From Flavobacteriales bacterium (lineage in GTDB: Bacteria; Bacteroidota; Bacteroidia; Flavobacteriales_F; PHOS-HE28), in contig JAEUTA010000017.1 in the NCBI GenBank assembly GCA_016788205.1, forward strand, positions 92,490 to 156,489: a stretch of 64,000 bases of DNA, given 5' to 3'. Shown here in pieces: positions 1-10,657 of this stretch. Below the pieces are notes generated by a model. That model worked only from the letters and a program-made list of their open reading frames with translations, did not search any database and had not been told where the DNA came from. The translations under genes were made by a program, and so were the position numbers. The first letter of the stretch is position 1. Every line of letters starts with the position of its first letter.

Positions 1-223
1 ACAGCCTCCCCCTTCGACAAAACAATGAAATTTGTCGGCGAATCACCCCTTGTTCTATACCACCAAGCCCCGAATGTAAAGAGCGGCAACCTTTTCGGAA
101 GGTAGACCGTTATAGATCATCCTTCAGATCGTGTCTCTCTTTCATTGAAAATCACCAGCATCCAAAGCAGACCTTTATCATTCGTAAAATGATCGAAGGA
201 TGTGCTGACCTTGTAGTGCGACA
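1..223 (+). promoter_or_regulatory. Upstream region of the NRPS-PKS operon with two small hairpins
   Basis: This is non-coding sequence before the first synthase gene. Two inverted repeats are visible. One has CGACAAA at 15-21 pairing with TTTGTCG at 31-37. The other is a compact hairpin, ACCTT at 89-93 and AAGGT at 99-103, around a TTCGG loop. Neither is followed by a T-run, so they are not clear terminators. I find no convincing TAnnTTTG -7 box and no strong ribosome-binding site before the ATG at 224. The promoter should lie here because the operon starts here, but I cannot place it. Confidence 0.3.
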
Positions 224-3200
224 ATGACCCAACCTCTCATCTCTTCCGTTCTCGCCTTCTTTAACCGAAGTCTTCACGCACAGTCGGGGCGGATCGCGCT
301 GTTTGACGGAGTGCGAGCCTTCTCTTACGGTCAATTGAACGATTCGTCGCTGCGACTGGCAGCTGTGTTGCGCGCGAATGAGGCTGGTACGGACCGCACG
401 GTGGGGCTTTGCCTTGATCGGTCCGCCGAGTTGGTCATCAGTGTTCTCGGGACATTAAGAGTCGGGGCGGCATATTTCCCCATCGACCCCGCCTATCCCG
501 CCGACCGCATCGCTTTGATGCTCGAGGACGCCCAACCACCGGTAGTGATCACCGACCGGGCGCACCAGCACCTCTTCAAAGGCTCCAAGGCCAAGGTCCT
601 GCTCATTGATGACATCGACCTGGAGAACGGTCCTCGCTTCGAAGGGGAATGCCCAGCGAAGCCGGAGAACCTGGCCTACGTCCTGTTCACGAGCGGAAGC
701 ACTGGCAGGCCGAAAGGCGTGGCCATGCACCATGCACCGCTGGTGAACTTGATCCAGTGGCAGTTGCGCACATCGGTGTTGAATGAAGGCGATCGCACCC
801 TGCAGTTCGCACCCATCAGCTTCGACGTCAGCTTCCAGGAGATCTTCACCACGTTCGCGCAGGGCGGCACCCTCGTCTTGATCACAGACGAAGACCGGCT
901 GAACAGCACGCAACTCCTGCGCAAGATCATCGCGCAGAAGATCAACCGCATCATCGTGCCTTTCGTGGCGCTGCAATACCTGGCCGAAGCCGTGGAACGC
1001 ACAGGTGAGGTCCCATCCACCTTGAAGGAGGTCTTCACCAGCGGCGAGCAACTGAAGATCACTCCCGCTGTCGCGAACCTCTTCAAGCAGCTGCCCGGTT
1101 GCCGCTTCTGCAACCAGTATGGACCCACCGAAGGCCACGTGGTGAGCGAGCTGGAATTGAAGGGCGATCCTTCGAGCTGGCCAGCGCTGCCCAACATCGG
1201 CAAGGCCATCGATAACGTGAAGTTGATCGTGCTCGATGAGCATATGAAGCCAGTGAAGAAGGGCGAAGAAGGCGAGCTCTACCTCGGTGGTGCTTGCGTT
1301 GCCGCCGGTTACATCGGTCGCGATGATTTGACAGCCGAGCGATTCCTCGCGGACCCGTTCGAAGCTGGCGGAAGACTGTACAAGACCGGCGACCGTGCGG
1401 CGGAATTGCCCAATGGTGAGATCGACTACAAAGGCCGCATCGATGGCCAGGTGAAAGTGCGCGGCTATCGCATCGAACTCGGCGAAGTGGAAGTCGCGTT
1501 GGAGAAGCACGCTTCCGTTGAACAAGCTGTTGCCAACGTGCGCGAGGACCGCCCAGGCCTGAAGCGCCTCATCGGCTACTACGTCGCGAAGCACGAGGTG
1601 AGCGTGAACGATCTGCGCAAGCACCTCGCTTCCCTCCTGCCCGACTACATGGTGCCTTCCGCCTTCGTGGCGGTGAAGGAATTACCGCGCACGCCCAGTG
1701 GCAAAATCGATCGAAAGGCACTGCCCGCACCGGATGTGAAACGCCCGGAACTCGATGTCGCCTTCTCAGCACCGCAGACTGGTGTGCAGAAAACACTCGC
1801 GAACGTGTGGGCCGAACTTCTCGGCATCGACCGTGTGGGCATCGACGACAACTTCTTCGACCTCGGCGGCAACTCGCTGCTGAGCATCCAGTGCGTCGCA
1901 CAGCTCGAAGGCCACGGCCTGAAGCTGCCGATCGTGAAGCTCTATCAGCACCCGACGATCAAGGCATGCGCAGCATTCTTGGAAGGTGATGCCAGTGCGA
2001 TCGCCCCCTCCGAAATGGCCAAGGCACGCAAGGCAACAAACGGCGGATCCAAGAAGGGCGACATCGCCATCATCGGTATGAGCGGTCGTTTCCCGGGCGC
2101 GGCTAACGTGGAAGAGCTTTGGAAGAACCTGCTCGCCAAAAAGAACAGCATCAGCACCTGGACCGCTGACGAGATCGACCCCAGCGTTCCTGCTGAACTG
2201 CGCAACGACAGTGATTATGTGAAAGCGCGCGGTGTGATCACCGATGCCGACAAGTTCGATGCGGGCTTCTTCGGCGTGAACCCGCGCGTGGCTGCGTTGA
2301 TGGATCCGCAGCAACGCGTGTTCCTCGAAACCGCATGGGGAGCGCTGGAAGATGCCGCCTACGATCCTGCCCAGTTCGCTGGCCTTATCGGCGTGTATGC
2401 CGGCATGGGCAACAACACCTACTTCACGCGCAACGTCATCGGCCATCCCGAGCTGATCGAACAGGTCGGCGACTTCGCGGTGATGACGGCCAACGAGAAA
2501 GACTACATCGCCACACGTCTCGCGTTCGAGTTCGATCTGCGCGGTCCAGCGCTGAGCATCCACACCGCGTGCAGCACGTCGCTCGTCGCGATCGCTCAAG
2601 CGTTCAAGGCGTTGCGCGATGACGAATGCGACATGGCCCTGGCCGGTGGAATCGCGATCACAGCGCCCATCAACAGCGGCATCGTGTACAACGAAGGCGG
2701 CATGTACAGCCCCGATGGCAGCACGCGCACCTTCGATGCACAGGGCAAAGGCACGAGCTTCAGCGATGGTGTCGGCATCATCGTACTGAAGCGTTTGGAC
2801 GACGCCATCCGCGATAACGATCACATCTACGCGACGATCAAAGGCGCTGCGCTCAACAACGACGGCAGCGACAAGGCCAGTTTCACCGCACCCAGCGTGC
2901 GCGGACAAGCTGAAGTGATCGCCATGGCGCAGGCCGATGCAGGCGTCACGCCGGATCAGATCACCTACGTCGAAGCGCACGGTACCGCCACTCCGCTCGG
3001 TGATCCGATCGAAGTAGAGGCGTTAACACTCGCTTTCGGTGGCCAGAAGAACGGGCAGCATTGCGGCATAGGCTCGATCAAGTCGAACATCGGCCACTTG
3101 ACCGCTGCTGCGGGAGCCGCAGGTGTGATCAAGACCGCGCTCGCGCTGAAAGAGGAGAACATCCCAGCCACCATCGGCTTCGAGAAACCGAATCCCTCGA

Positions 3201-6200
3201 TTGATTTCGCGAATTCACCGTTCCGGGTAGCGCAGGACAACATCGCCTGGCCTCGTACCGGCACACCACGTATCGCAGGTGTGTCCTCGTTCGGCGTTGG
3301 TGGAACGAACGCCCACGTGATCCTCGCGGAGCCGCCTGTGATGGCCGCGTCGGGCGCATCGCGCAACAAGCAACTGCTTCTGCTCAGCGCCAAGAGCAAG
3401 ACCTCGCTCGATGCCATGACGGAGAACCTCCGCGCCTGGCTCGAAGCACATCCGAACGCCTCTCTCGCTGATGCAGCTTTCACACTGCAGATCGGTCGTC
3501 GTCACTTCAAGCATCGTCGCTTGATCGTCGGTGGAAGTCACAGCGAAGTGATCGAAGCGATCGCCAACAAGGACACCAACCTGATCGGCACACGCGAACT
3601 GCACGAAGCCGCGCCCGGTGTGGTCTTCATGTTCCCCGGCCAGGGTTCGCAGTACGTGAACATGGGCCGCGACCTGCATGCCAGCGAACCGGTCTTCGCA
3701 CAACACTTCGATCAGTGCTGCACGCTGTTCAGCAAGGAACTCGGCATTGACCTTAAGGCCATCATCTTCCCGAAAGCCGGTGAAGAAGAAAAGGCTGCTG
3801 AGCAACTTAAGCAGACTGTTTACACGCAGGCTTCCTTGTTCACCATGCACTACAGCCTCGCGAAGCTGTGGATGCACTGGGGCATCACACCGGACGCGAT
3901 GATGGGACACAGCATCGGCGAGTTCGCCGCGGCCTGTCTCGCTGGCGTGTTCTCCTTGGAAGATGCGATCAAGCTCGTCGCCAACCGCGGCCGGATGATG
4001 CAAGAACTGCCGGGTGGCAGCATGCTCAGCGTTCGTGCAGCAGAAGAAGACGTAGCCAAGAAACTGCCAGCAGATTGCAGCATCGCAGCGAACAACGGCC
4101 CGCAATTGTGCGTGGCCAGCGGTCCTCATGAAGCCATCGCCAAGTTCCAAGCTGAACTGGAGAAGGACGGCATCACTTGCAAGTTGCTCGTGACCAGTCA
4201 TGCCTTCCACAGCCCAATGATGGACGCCATCGTCGCGCCCTACAAGAAGGTGGTCGAAAGCGTGAAGTTGAACGCGCCGCGTATTCCGATCGTGAGCACG
4301 GTGACGGCGGAGTGGTTGAAGGACGAAGAAGCCACTTCTTCGAAATACTGGAGCGATCACTTGCGCGCAACCGTGCGTTTCGCGCAAGCCGTGAAGTTCG
4401 CCTGGAGCGATGCGGATCGTGTGATGCTGGAAGTCGGTCCGCGCACGACCGCGACGACGCTCGCACGCCAGCAAAGCAGCGATGCGAAGAAGCAAGCAGC
4501 CGTCTCCTCGCTCGCTGATTCCGCAGGCAACGGCAACGAACTCACACAGCTGTTGAAAGCCGTGGGTGGGCTATGGCAAAGCGGAGTGCTCCTCGATTGG
4601 AACAAGTTCTACGAGCGCGAGCAACGCCACCGCATTTCACTCCCGACCTACGCGTTCGAGCGCGTTCGTCACTGGGTGGATCCCGTGTCGATGGTCGTCG
4701 CAGGCGGTCACGCCATTGCGAGCACCTCGATCGAAGCACCTGTGCCGAACAGTGGTGATGCGAACCTCACACCGAAGGAAGCACTCATCCAACAGATCAA
4801 GAGCCTCCTTGAAGAAAGCTCCGGTCTTGAACTCGCTGAGGCAAGCGCGGAGGAGACCTTCCTGGAAATGGGTCTCGACTCGCTCTTCCTTACCCAAGTA
4901 GCGACTTCGCTCTCGAAGAAATTCGGCGTGAAGATCTCCTTCCGCCAATTGAACGAGGAGGTACCCAACCTCGACAAGCTTGCCGACTACTTGCTGGCCA
5001 AAGGCTATTCGGTGGGTGGTGCCATTCCCGTCGCTGGTGGCGCACAACCCGCAGCGAACAGCGCCCAACCTGCTGTCAACGCGTTGGAGGATGCCCCCGA
5101 ACTCAAGAAGGTCTTCGGTGCGCAGGCCCGCATCAGCAAGGAGAAGGTGGACGACATGACGCCGCAACAGCGCGCGTGGTTCGACGCCTTCGTGAGGCGT
5201 TACGTCGCGAAGACGGCAAAGAGCAAAGCCTTTACCCAAGAGAACCGCAAGCCGATGGCCGACCCGCGTGTGGTCACCGGCTTCAAACCGCAAACGAAGG
5301 AGCTCATCTACCAAGTGGTGGTGGACAAGAGCACCGGTTGCCACCTATGGGACATCGACGGCAACGAGTACGTCGACATCCTCAGCGGTTTCGGTTCCTC
5401 GATGTTCGGCTACATGCCCGACTTCATCAAGGAAGCCTGCCACAAGCAGATCGACACCAGCGTGGAGATCGGACCGATGCATCCGCTCGCAGCGGAAGTA
5501 TCGAAACTGTTGTGCGAACTGACAGGCGCAGAACGCGCTGCGGTCTGCAACACGGGTTCCGAAGCGGTGCTCGGCGCGATGCGCATGGCCCGCACGGTGA
5601 CCGGTCGCAGCCTGATCATTTCCTTCAGCGGCAGCTACCACGGCATCAACGATGAAGTGATCATCCGTGGCAGCAAGAGCAAGAAGAGCTATCCCGGCGC
5701 GCCCGGCATTATGCCGCAGGCGGTGGAGAACATGCTCGTGCTCGATTACGGTACACCGGAAAGTCTTGAGATCATCAAGCAACGTTGCCACGAAGCAGCG
5801 GCCGTATTGGTGGAGCCGGTGCAAAGTCGTCGCATGGAATTCCGTCCCGTGGATTTCCTGCGTGAAGTGCGCCGTATCACGCAAGAGAACGGCACCGCCC
5901 TGATCTTCGATGAGGTGATCACCGGTTTCCGCACGCACCAGAACGGAACGCAAGGTCTCTTTGGCATCACAGCGGACATCGGCACCTACGGCAAAGTGAT
6001 CGGTGGCGGTATGCCCGTTGGAGCCATGATCGGTAAGAGCGAATGGATGGACGCGTTGGACGGCGGTCAATGGCAATTCGGTGACGACAGCGTTCCTCCG
6101 GCTGGTGTGACCTACTTCGCAGGAACCTTCGTGCGTCACCCGCTCACGATGGCGGCGATGAAGGCTTCATTGGTCTTCATGAAAGAGCAAGGGCCTGCGT

Positions 6201-6694
6201 TGCAGGAACGGCTCAACACGATGACCGAGGACATGGTCGCGCGTGTGAACGGCCTCTTTGACACCTACCAGCTCCCCTACCGCTGGGTCAACTTCGGTAG
6301 CGCGTTCAAGACGAAGTACGACGAGAGCGTCAACTATACCGAGCTCTTCTTCATGCTGATGCGCTACCACGGTGTACACGTGTTGGACTTCCCGCACTTC
6401 ATCACTACGGCACATACCGAGGAGGATATCGAGTTCATCATCGCAGCGGTGGAGAAGACCTGCAAGGAGTTGCGTGAAAGCGGCTTCATGCCGGAGCGCA
6501 CCTATCCCATTTCAGTTGTGAACAACGTTCTTGGTACGCAAACACGTAAATTGAGCGAACGAGTGATCAGCGCAATGGAACCTCCCGTGCCTGGGGCCCG
6601 TATCGGACGGACGGCAAAGGGCGAGCCTGCATGGTTCGTTCCGGACCCTCAGCGTGCAGGAAAGTACATCATGGTGGAACAAGAAGAGAACTAA
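224..6694 (+). CDS. Hybrid NRPS/PKS with terminal aminotransferase (A-PCP-KS-AT-ACP-AMT), 2156 aa
   Basis: Multidomain assembly-line enzyme. Domains in order: adenylation (about 20-520, core motif LFTSGSTGRPKG); peptidyl carrier (GGNSL, phosphopantetheine Ser551); ketosynthase (about 640-1060, Cys783 in TACSTS, His in EAHGTA and KSNIGH); acyltransferase (Ser1230 in GHSIGEF, plus HAFH, the malonyl-type signature); acyl carrier (Ser1553 in GLDSL); and a class III PLP aminotransferase (about 1680-2130, PLP Lys1924 in TYGKVIGGG). The aminotransferase resembles the AMT domains of mycosubtilin/iturin and microcystin synthases, which place a beta-amine. No condensation domain precedes the A domain, so this is the starter module. 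No ketoreductase, dehydratase or methyltransferase is visible. The A-domain code reads D-V-Q-I-F-S-Q-V-V-K; Asp235 is kept, so an alpha-amino acid is expected, but I cannot name it. The next gene starts 10 bases downstream. Confidence 0.95.
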   Translation: MTQPLISSVLAFFNRSLHAQSGRIALFDGVRAFSYGQLNDSSLRLAAVLRANEAGTDRTVGLCLDRSAELVISVLGTLRVGAAYFPIDPAYPADRIALMLEDAQPPVVITDRAHQHLFKGSKAKVLLIDDIDLENGPRFEGECPAKPENLAYVLFTSGSTGRPKGVAMHHAPLVNLIQWQLRTSVLNEGDRTLQFAPISFDVSFQEIFTTFAQGGTLVLITDEDRLNSTQLLRKIIAQKINRIIVPFVALQYLAEAVERTGEVPSTLKEVFTSGEQLKITPAVANLFKQLPGCRFCNQYGPTEGHVVSELELKGDPSSWPALPNIGKAIDNVKLIVLDEHMKPVKKGEEGELYLGGACVAAGYIGRDDLTAERFLADPFEAGGRLYKTGDRAAELPNGEIDYKGRIDGQVKVRGYRIELGEVEVALEKHASVEQAVANVREDRPGLKRLIGYYVAKHEVSVNDLRKHLASLLPDYMVPSAFVAVKELPRTPSGKIDRKALPAPDVKRPELDVAFSAPQTGVQKTLANVWAELLGIDRVGIDDNFFDLGGNSLLSIQCVAQLEGHGLKLPIVKLYQHPTIKACAAFLEGDASAIAPSEMAKARKATNGGSKKGDIAIIGMSGRFPGAANVEELWKNLLAKKNSISTWTADEIDPSVPAELRNDSDYVKARGVITDADKFDAGFFGVNPRVAALMDPQQRVFLETAWGALEDAAYDPAQFAGLIGVYAGMGNNTYFTRNVIGHPELIEQVGDFAVMTANEKDYIATRLAFEFDLRGPALSIHTACSTSLVAIAQAFKALRDDECDMALAGGIAITAPINSGIVYNEGGMYSPDGSTRTFDAQGKGTSFSDGVGIIVLKRLDDAIRDNDHIYATIKGAALNNDGSDKASFTAPSVRGQAEVIAMAQADAGVTPDQITYVEAHGTATPLGDPIEVEALTLAFGGQKNGQHCGIGSIKSNIGHLTAAAGAAGVIKTALALKEENIPATIGFEKPNPSIDFANSPFRVAQDNIAWPRTGTPRIAGVSSFGVGGTNAHVILAEPPVMAASGASRNKQLLLLSAKSKTSLDAMTENLRAWLEAHPNASLADAAFTLQIGRRHFKHRRLIVGGSHSEVIEAIANKDTNLIGTRELHEAAPGVVFMFPGQGSQYVNMGRDLHASEPVFAQHFDQCCTLFSKELGIDLKAIIFPKAGEEEKAAEQLKQTVYTQASLFTMHYSLAKLWMHWGITPDAMMGHSIGEFAAACLAGVFSLEDAIKLVANRGRMMQELPGGSMLSVRAAEEDVAKKLPADCSIAANNGPQLCVASGPHEAIAKFQAELEKDGITCKLLVTSHAFHSPMMDAIVAPYKKVVESVKLNAPRIPIVSTVTAEWLKDEEATSSKYWSDHLRATVRFAQAVKFAWSDADRVMLEVGPRTTATTLARQQSSDAKKQAAVSSLADSAGNGNELTQLLKAVGGLWQSGVLLDWNKFYEREQRHRISLPTYAFERVRHWVDPVSMVVAGGHAIASTSIEAPVPNSGDANLTPKEALIQQIKSLLEESSGLELAEASAEETFLEMGLDSLFLTQVATSLSKKFGVKISFRQLNEEVPNLDKLADYLLAKGYSVGGAIPVAGGAQPAANSAQPAVNALEDAPELKKVFGAQARISKEKVDDMTPQQRAWFDAFVRRYVAKTAKSKAFTQENRKPMADPRVVTGFKPQTKELIYQVVVDKSTGCHLWDIDGNEYVDILSGFGSSMFGYMPDFIKEACHKQIDTSVEIGPMHPLAAEVSKLLCELTGAERAAVCNTGSEAVLGAMRMARTVTGRSLIISFSGSYHGINDEVIIRGSKSKKSYPGAPGIMPQAVENMLVLDYGTPESLEIIKQRCHEAAAVLVEPVQSRRMEFRPVDFLREVRRITQENGTALIFDEVITGFRTHQNGTQGLFGITADIGTYGKVIGGGMPVGAMIGKSEWMDALDGGQWQFGDDSVPPAGVTYFAGTFVRHPLTMAAMKASLVFMKEQGPALQERLNTMTEDMVARVNGLFDTYQLPYRWVNFGSAFKTKYDESVNYTELFFMLMRYHGVHVLDFPHFITTAHTEEDIEFIIAAVEKTCKELRESGFMPERTYPISVVNNVLGTQTRKLSERVISAMEPPVPGARIGRTAKGEPAWFVPDPQRAGKYIMVEQEEN

Positions 6695-6703
6695 GGTCTA
6701 GCG

Positions 6704-9700
6704 ATGGAGAAGTTCATACCAGAGACACGTTTCGTACCGGTAGAGCATGATCCGTTCAGCGGAACGGCGATCGATCAAGTGATCCCGACGACCGAGGCGC
6801 AGCGCGAAGTGCTGACCGCTTCGGAAATGGGGCACGATGCCTCCTGCGCCTACAACGAGAGTGTTTCACTGGAACTGAACGGCACGCTGGACCGGGCTTC
6901 CCTGGAGAAAGCCCTGGCACAGCTGGTGGATCGCCACGTTTCGTTGCGCAGTACGATCAGTCCGAGCGGCACGCGCATGGTCGTTGCGGAGAATTTGATC
7001 ATCGACCTTCCTTTCCACGACCTGTCGGCACTTGATGCTCGCAAGCGAGATGAGCAGCTTGCTCGCATCGCGCAGCAGGATATGAACGGTGCTTTCAACC
7101 TGAAGAATGGCCCCTTGTTCCGCGCTGCGTTGATCAAGCTCAGCCCTGAACTTCATCACCTGCGCCTGACCGGTCACCACGTGGTCTGCGACGGATGGAG
7201 CCTGGGCATCATGATGGCCGAGATCAGCGCGCTCTACAACGCAGCGAAGAACGGCGGCGATCCGGCGATCCCTGATGCTGTGCCGTTCTCCGAATACGCA
7301 CTGGCCACCTTCGATATAGCACGCAGCCCCGAGCAAGCCTCGATCGAGAATTACTGGCTGAACCTCTTCAAGGGAAGTGTTCCACGTTTGGACCTGCCCA
7401 CGGACCGTCCTCGTCCCAAGCAGAAAACGTACAGCGGAAAGCGCCTGGACCTGGATCTTCCACCCGAGTTGGTGATGGCCCTGAAGGAAACGGCTACTCG
7501 CAGTGGTGCCAGTTTCGTGACCACGCTGCTAACGGTGTTCGAAGTGTTGCTGCACCGCCTCACGGGCGACAGTGACATCGTTGTTGGCCTGCCCGCAGCC
7601 GGCCAAAGCGACCTGGACATGAAACATCTCGTTGGGCATTGCGTGAACCTGCTCGCCCTGCGCAGCCGTGTTGATGAGGAACGGCCGTTCATCGATCACC
7701 TGCGCGAACGCCGTACTGCTGTGCTGGATGCGTTCGAGAACCAGAAGTACACCTTCGGCACACTACTGCGCACGCTGAACGTTCCGCGCCAACCGGGTCG
7801 CATCCCGCTGTGTCCTGTCGTGTTCAACATCGACATGAACATGGACGATGGCGTGGCCTTCGATGGTCTCGCGCATCGCTTCATCAGCAACCCGCGAGCG
7901 TTCGAGAACTTCGAACTATTCCTCAATGCCACGGGGAACGAGAGCAAACTCACCCTGGAGTGGGGATACAATACCGACCTCTTCGATGAGCGCACAATCC
8001 GTGGCTGGATGGATGAACTGGCGCGCATCGCAAAGCGTGTTTCCACCAACCCACAGGCCAGCATCGCGGAGATCATCGGTGAAAGCGAACTGACCGGCGA
8101 TCGACAGCTCCCTCCGGAAACATGGCTCGGCAATTCACCGGATTACCCACGCGACAAGAGCATTTCCCGCCTGTGGGATGAGACCGTGATCCGTTTCGGC
8201 GAGCGTACGGCGGTGGAGTTCATCGACCAGCGCATCTCCTATGCACAACTGGACGAACGCGTGCAGGCGCTTGCCGCACAGCTCATGGGTATGGGCGTGA
8301 AGCCCGGCGAACCGGTCGGTCTTTGCATGGAGCGCAGCTTCGACATGGTCGCGGCCATGCTCGCCATCATGCGCTGCGGTGCGGCTTTCGTGCCATTCGA
8401 CCCCTCATATCCCGCCGATCGCCTACAGTTCATGTTCGACGATACGCGCGTGAACGTGCTGATCACCGAGTCTTCACTGAAAGCGACATTACCGAAGAAC
8501 GATGCGCGTTCCATCGTGCTCGACGAACAACGCCCGGCACCTTCGGCGAACGTGCCTGCCCAAGGCGGCCCTGAAAGCCCGGCGTACATCATGTACACGA
8601 GCGGTAGCACCGGTACGCCGAAAGGTGTGGTGGTGTCGCAGCGCGCGATCGTCAGGTTGGTGAAGGCACAGAACTTCCTTCCCTTCGGCCCTGACCTGAC
8701 CTTCCTGCAACTCAGCAACACCAGTTTCGATGCCAGCACGCTGGAGATCTGGGGGGCATTGTTGAACGGCGGGCGATTGGTATTGCAACCACAACTGAAG
8801 CCCACGCTGCTCGAGATCACCGATACGATCCGCGAAAAAGGCGTCACATCGGTCTGGTTCACCGCCGGTCTCTTCAATGTATTGGTGGACGAACAACTGG
8901 ACCGTTTGCGCGGCTTGCGTCACATCCTCACCGGTGGTGACGTGTTGAGCGTCCCGCACGTGAAGAGAGCCTTGAAGGTGCTCGGCCCCAATGTGCTGAT
9001 CAACGGATATGGCCCCACGGAGAACACCACCTTCACATGCTGCCACGTCATCGACGAGCGGTCCATCAAGGGCAGTGTGCCCATTGGCAGACCGATCAAT
9101 CATACCACGGTGCATGTGCTGGATGATCATATGAAACCGGTGGCCATTGGCCAGAAAGGCGAACTGTATACGGGTGGCGACGGTATAGCCCTAGGCTATT
9201 GGAAACGCCCGGACCTGACCGCCGAACGCTTCGTGGATGACCCGTTCAGCCGCGGCGGAAAATTGTACAAGACCGGTGATGTGGTGCGATGGACACCCGA
9301 TGGTCTCATCGAATTCATCGGTCGTACGGACCTGCAGGTGAAGGTGCGTGGCTTCCGTGTGGAACTGGGCGAGATCGAGAACGCGCTGAATGACATGCCC
9401 GGATTGAAGGACCGTGTGGTGATGGCTCGTGATGAAGTGGCCGGTGAAAAACAACTGGTAGCCTATTTGTCGCCCACTGACATGTCAACAGCGGGCAGCC
9501 TGGAAAGAGAATCGTTCATCCATGCGGCGAAGAACCATCTGGCGGAAAGACTGCCGCAGCATATGGTACCCACCGCGTTCGTCGTGTTACCGGAATTCCC
9601 GCTCGGACCCAACGGCAAGGTCGACCGTAAAGCGCTACCTGCTCCCTTACCACCCAGGCCCACCATGCGCGCGCGGCACGTGGCCCCCCGCAATGCTGTG

Positions 9701-10654
9701 GAACAGGAACTGTGTGCCATTTGGAACAAGGCACTTGGTGCAGAAGACATCGGTGTGCATGACAACTTCTTCGATATGGGTGGGCATTCCCTGACGGGTA
9801 TCCAGTTGCTCGCACAGGTTGAACAACGTTTTGGCACCACCATCGAATTCAAACAGCTTTTCGTGGCGCCTACCGTGGCCCAAATGGCCCGATTGATCGA
9901 GACGCCGGTGGTCACGCTCGGGGATGATCACCTGCTACCACTTCAGACCAAAGGCCAGCGCGTGCCGCTCATCTGCATACACGGTGATGAAGCCAACGCT
10001 TTCCTTCCGAAATACCTAGGTCAGGAGCAGCCGTTCTACGGCATCACCCACCAGGGTGAGGATGGCATGCCGTTGAAGTATCGCTCGGTAGGATCCATCG
10101 CATCCTATTACATCGATGAATTGAAGCGGGGATTACCGGAGGGACCATACCAGCTTTGCGGATACTCCTTCGGCGGGTTGGTGGCCTTCGAAATGGCGCG
10201 CCAATTGGAGCAACGAGGGGACAAGGTGAACATGGTACTTCTCCTGGACACGTACGCCCCCAAGCCTTTCGTGGAGGTGATGAGCAAGGAGCGCAAATTG
10301 CACGAGCCCGTGAAGAACGTGATCATGCGCTCGGTGATATCGTTGGTGCGTCTTTTCCAAGAGCGGCTACCCGCTCGATTGAGGAATTTCGCCATCATCG
10401 ACACCTACGATCGCGCCATCGCCAACTATGACCCAGGCACCTATAAAGGCGATGTCGCCATCATCAAGGCCATTGATTCCCCTGCGACACCCGACATGGG
10501 CTGGAACGACCTGGTGCAGGGGGAACTGATCCGAAGGACGTGTGTGGGAGATCACTACACGATGATCAAAGAACCTTTGGTGCAGCAGTTGGCCGAAGTG
10601 ATGGCCGAAGTGATGGGCCGCGAAAAGGGCACCTCCACGAAGCAAGTGGTCTAG
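6704..10654 (+). CDS. NRPS termination module (C-A-PCP-TE), 1316 aa
   Basis: Second and last assembly-line protein. A condensation domain fills about 25-460, with HHVVCDGW and the second catalytic His at 159. The adenylation domain covers about 480-985 (YTSGSTGTPKG, GYGPTEN, NGKVDRK). The carrier has Ser1029 in MGGHSL. A type I thioesterase occupies about 1075-1310 with nucleophile Ser1155 in GYSFGG. The A-domain code reads D-A-L-W-L-G-G-T-F-K, one or two changes from the valine code DAFWIGGTFK, so valine or a similar aliphatic residue is likely. It should condense the beta-amino acyl chain from the upstream synthase with this residue and release the product by hydrolysis or cyclisation. Only 3 bases separate its stop from the PPTase start, indicating one transcript. 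Confidence 0.94.
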   Translation: MEKFIPETRFVPVEHDPFSGTAIDQVIPTTEAQREVLTASEMGHDASCAYNESVSLELNGTLDRASLEKALAQLVDRHVSLRSTISPSGTRMVVAENLIIDLPFHDLSALDARKRDEQLARIAQQDMNGAFNLKNGPLFRAALIKLSPELHHLRLTGHHVVCDGWSLGIMMAEISALYNAAKNGGDPAIPDAVPFSEYALATFDIARSPEQASIENYWLNLFKGSVPRLDLPTDRPRPKQKTYSGKRLDLDLPPELVMALKETATRSGASFVTTLLTVFEVLLHRLTGDSDIVVGLPAAGQSDLDMKHLVGHCVNLLALRSRVDEERPFIDHLRERRTAVLDAFENQKYTFGTLLRTLNVPRQPGRIPLCPVVFNIDMNMDDGVAFDGLAHRFISNPRAFENFELFLNATGNESKLTLEWGYNTDLFDERTIRGWMDELARIAKRVSTNPQASIAEIIGESELTGDRQLPPETWLGNSPDYPRDKSISRLWDETVIRFGERTAVEFIDQRISYAQLDERVQALAAQLMGMGVKPGEPVGLCMERSFDMVAAMLAIMRCGAAFVPFDPSYPADRLQFMFDDTRVNVLITESSLKATLPKNDARSIVLDEQRPAPSANVPAQGGPESPAYIMYTSGSTGTPKGVVVSQRAIVRLVKAQNFLPFGPDLTFLQLSNTSFDASTLEIWGALLNGGRLVLQPQLKPTLLEITDTIREKGVTSVWFTAGLFNVLVDEQLDRLRGLRHILTGGDVLSVPHVKRALKVLGPNVLINGYGPTENTTFTCCHVIDERSIKGSVPIGRPINHTTVHVLDDHMKPVAIGQKGELYTGGDGIALGYWKRPDLTAERFVDDPFSRGGKLYKTGDVVRWTPDGLIEFIGRTDLQVKVRGFRVELGEIENALNDMPGLKDRVVMARDEVAGEKQLVAYLSPTDMSTAGSLERESFIHAAKNHLAERLPQHMVPTAFVVLPEFPLGPNGKVDRKALPAPLPPRPTMRARHVAPRNAVEQELCAIWNKALGAEDIGVHDNFFDMGGHSLTGIQLLAQVEQRFGTTIEFKQLFVAPTVAQMARLIETPVVTLGDDHLLPLQTKGQRVPLICIHGDEANAFLPKYLGQEQPFYGITHQGEDGMPLKYRSVGSIASYYIDELKRGLPEGPYQLCGYSFGGLVAFEMARQLEQRGDKVNMVLLLDTYAPKPFVEVMSKERKLHEPVKNVIMRSVISLVRLFQERLPARLRNFAIIDTYDRAIANYDPGTYKGDVAIIKAIDSPATPDMGWNDLVQGELIRRTCVGDHYTMIKEPLVQQLAEVMAEVMGREKGTSTKQVV

Positions 10655-10657
10655 TCC

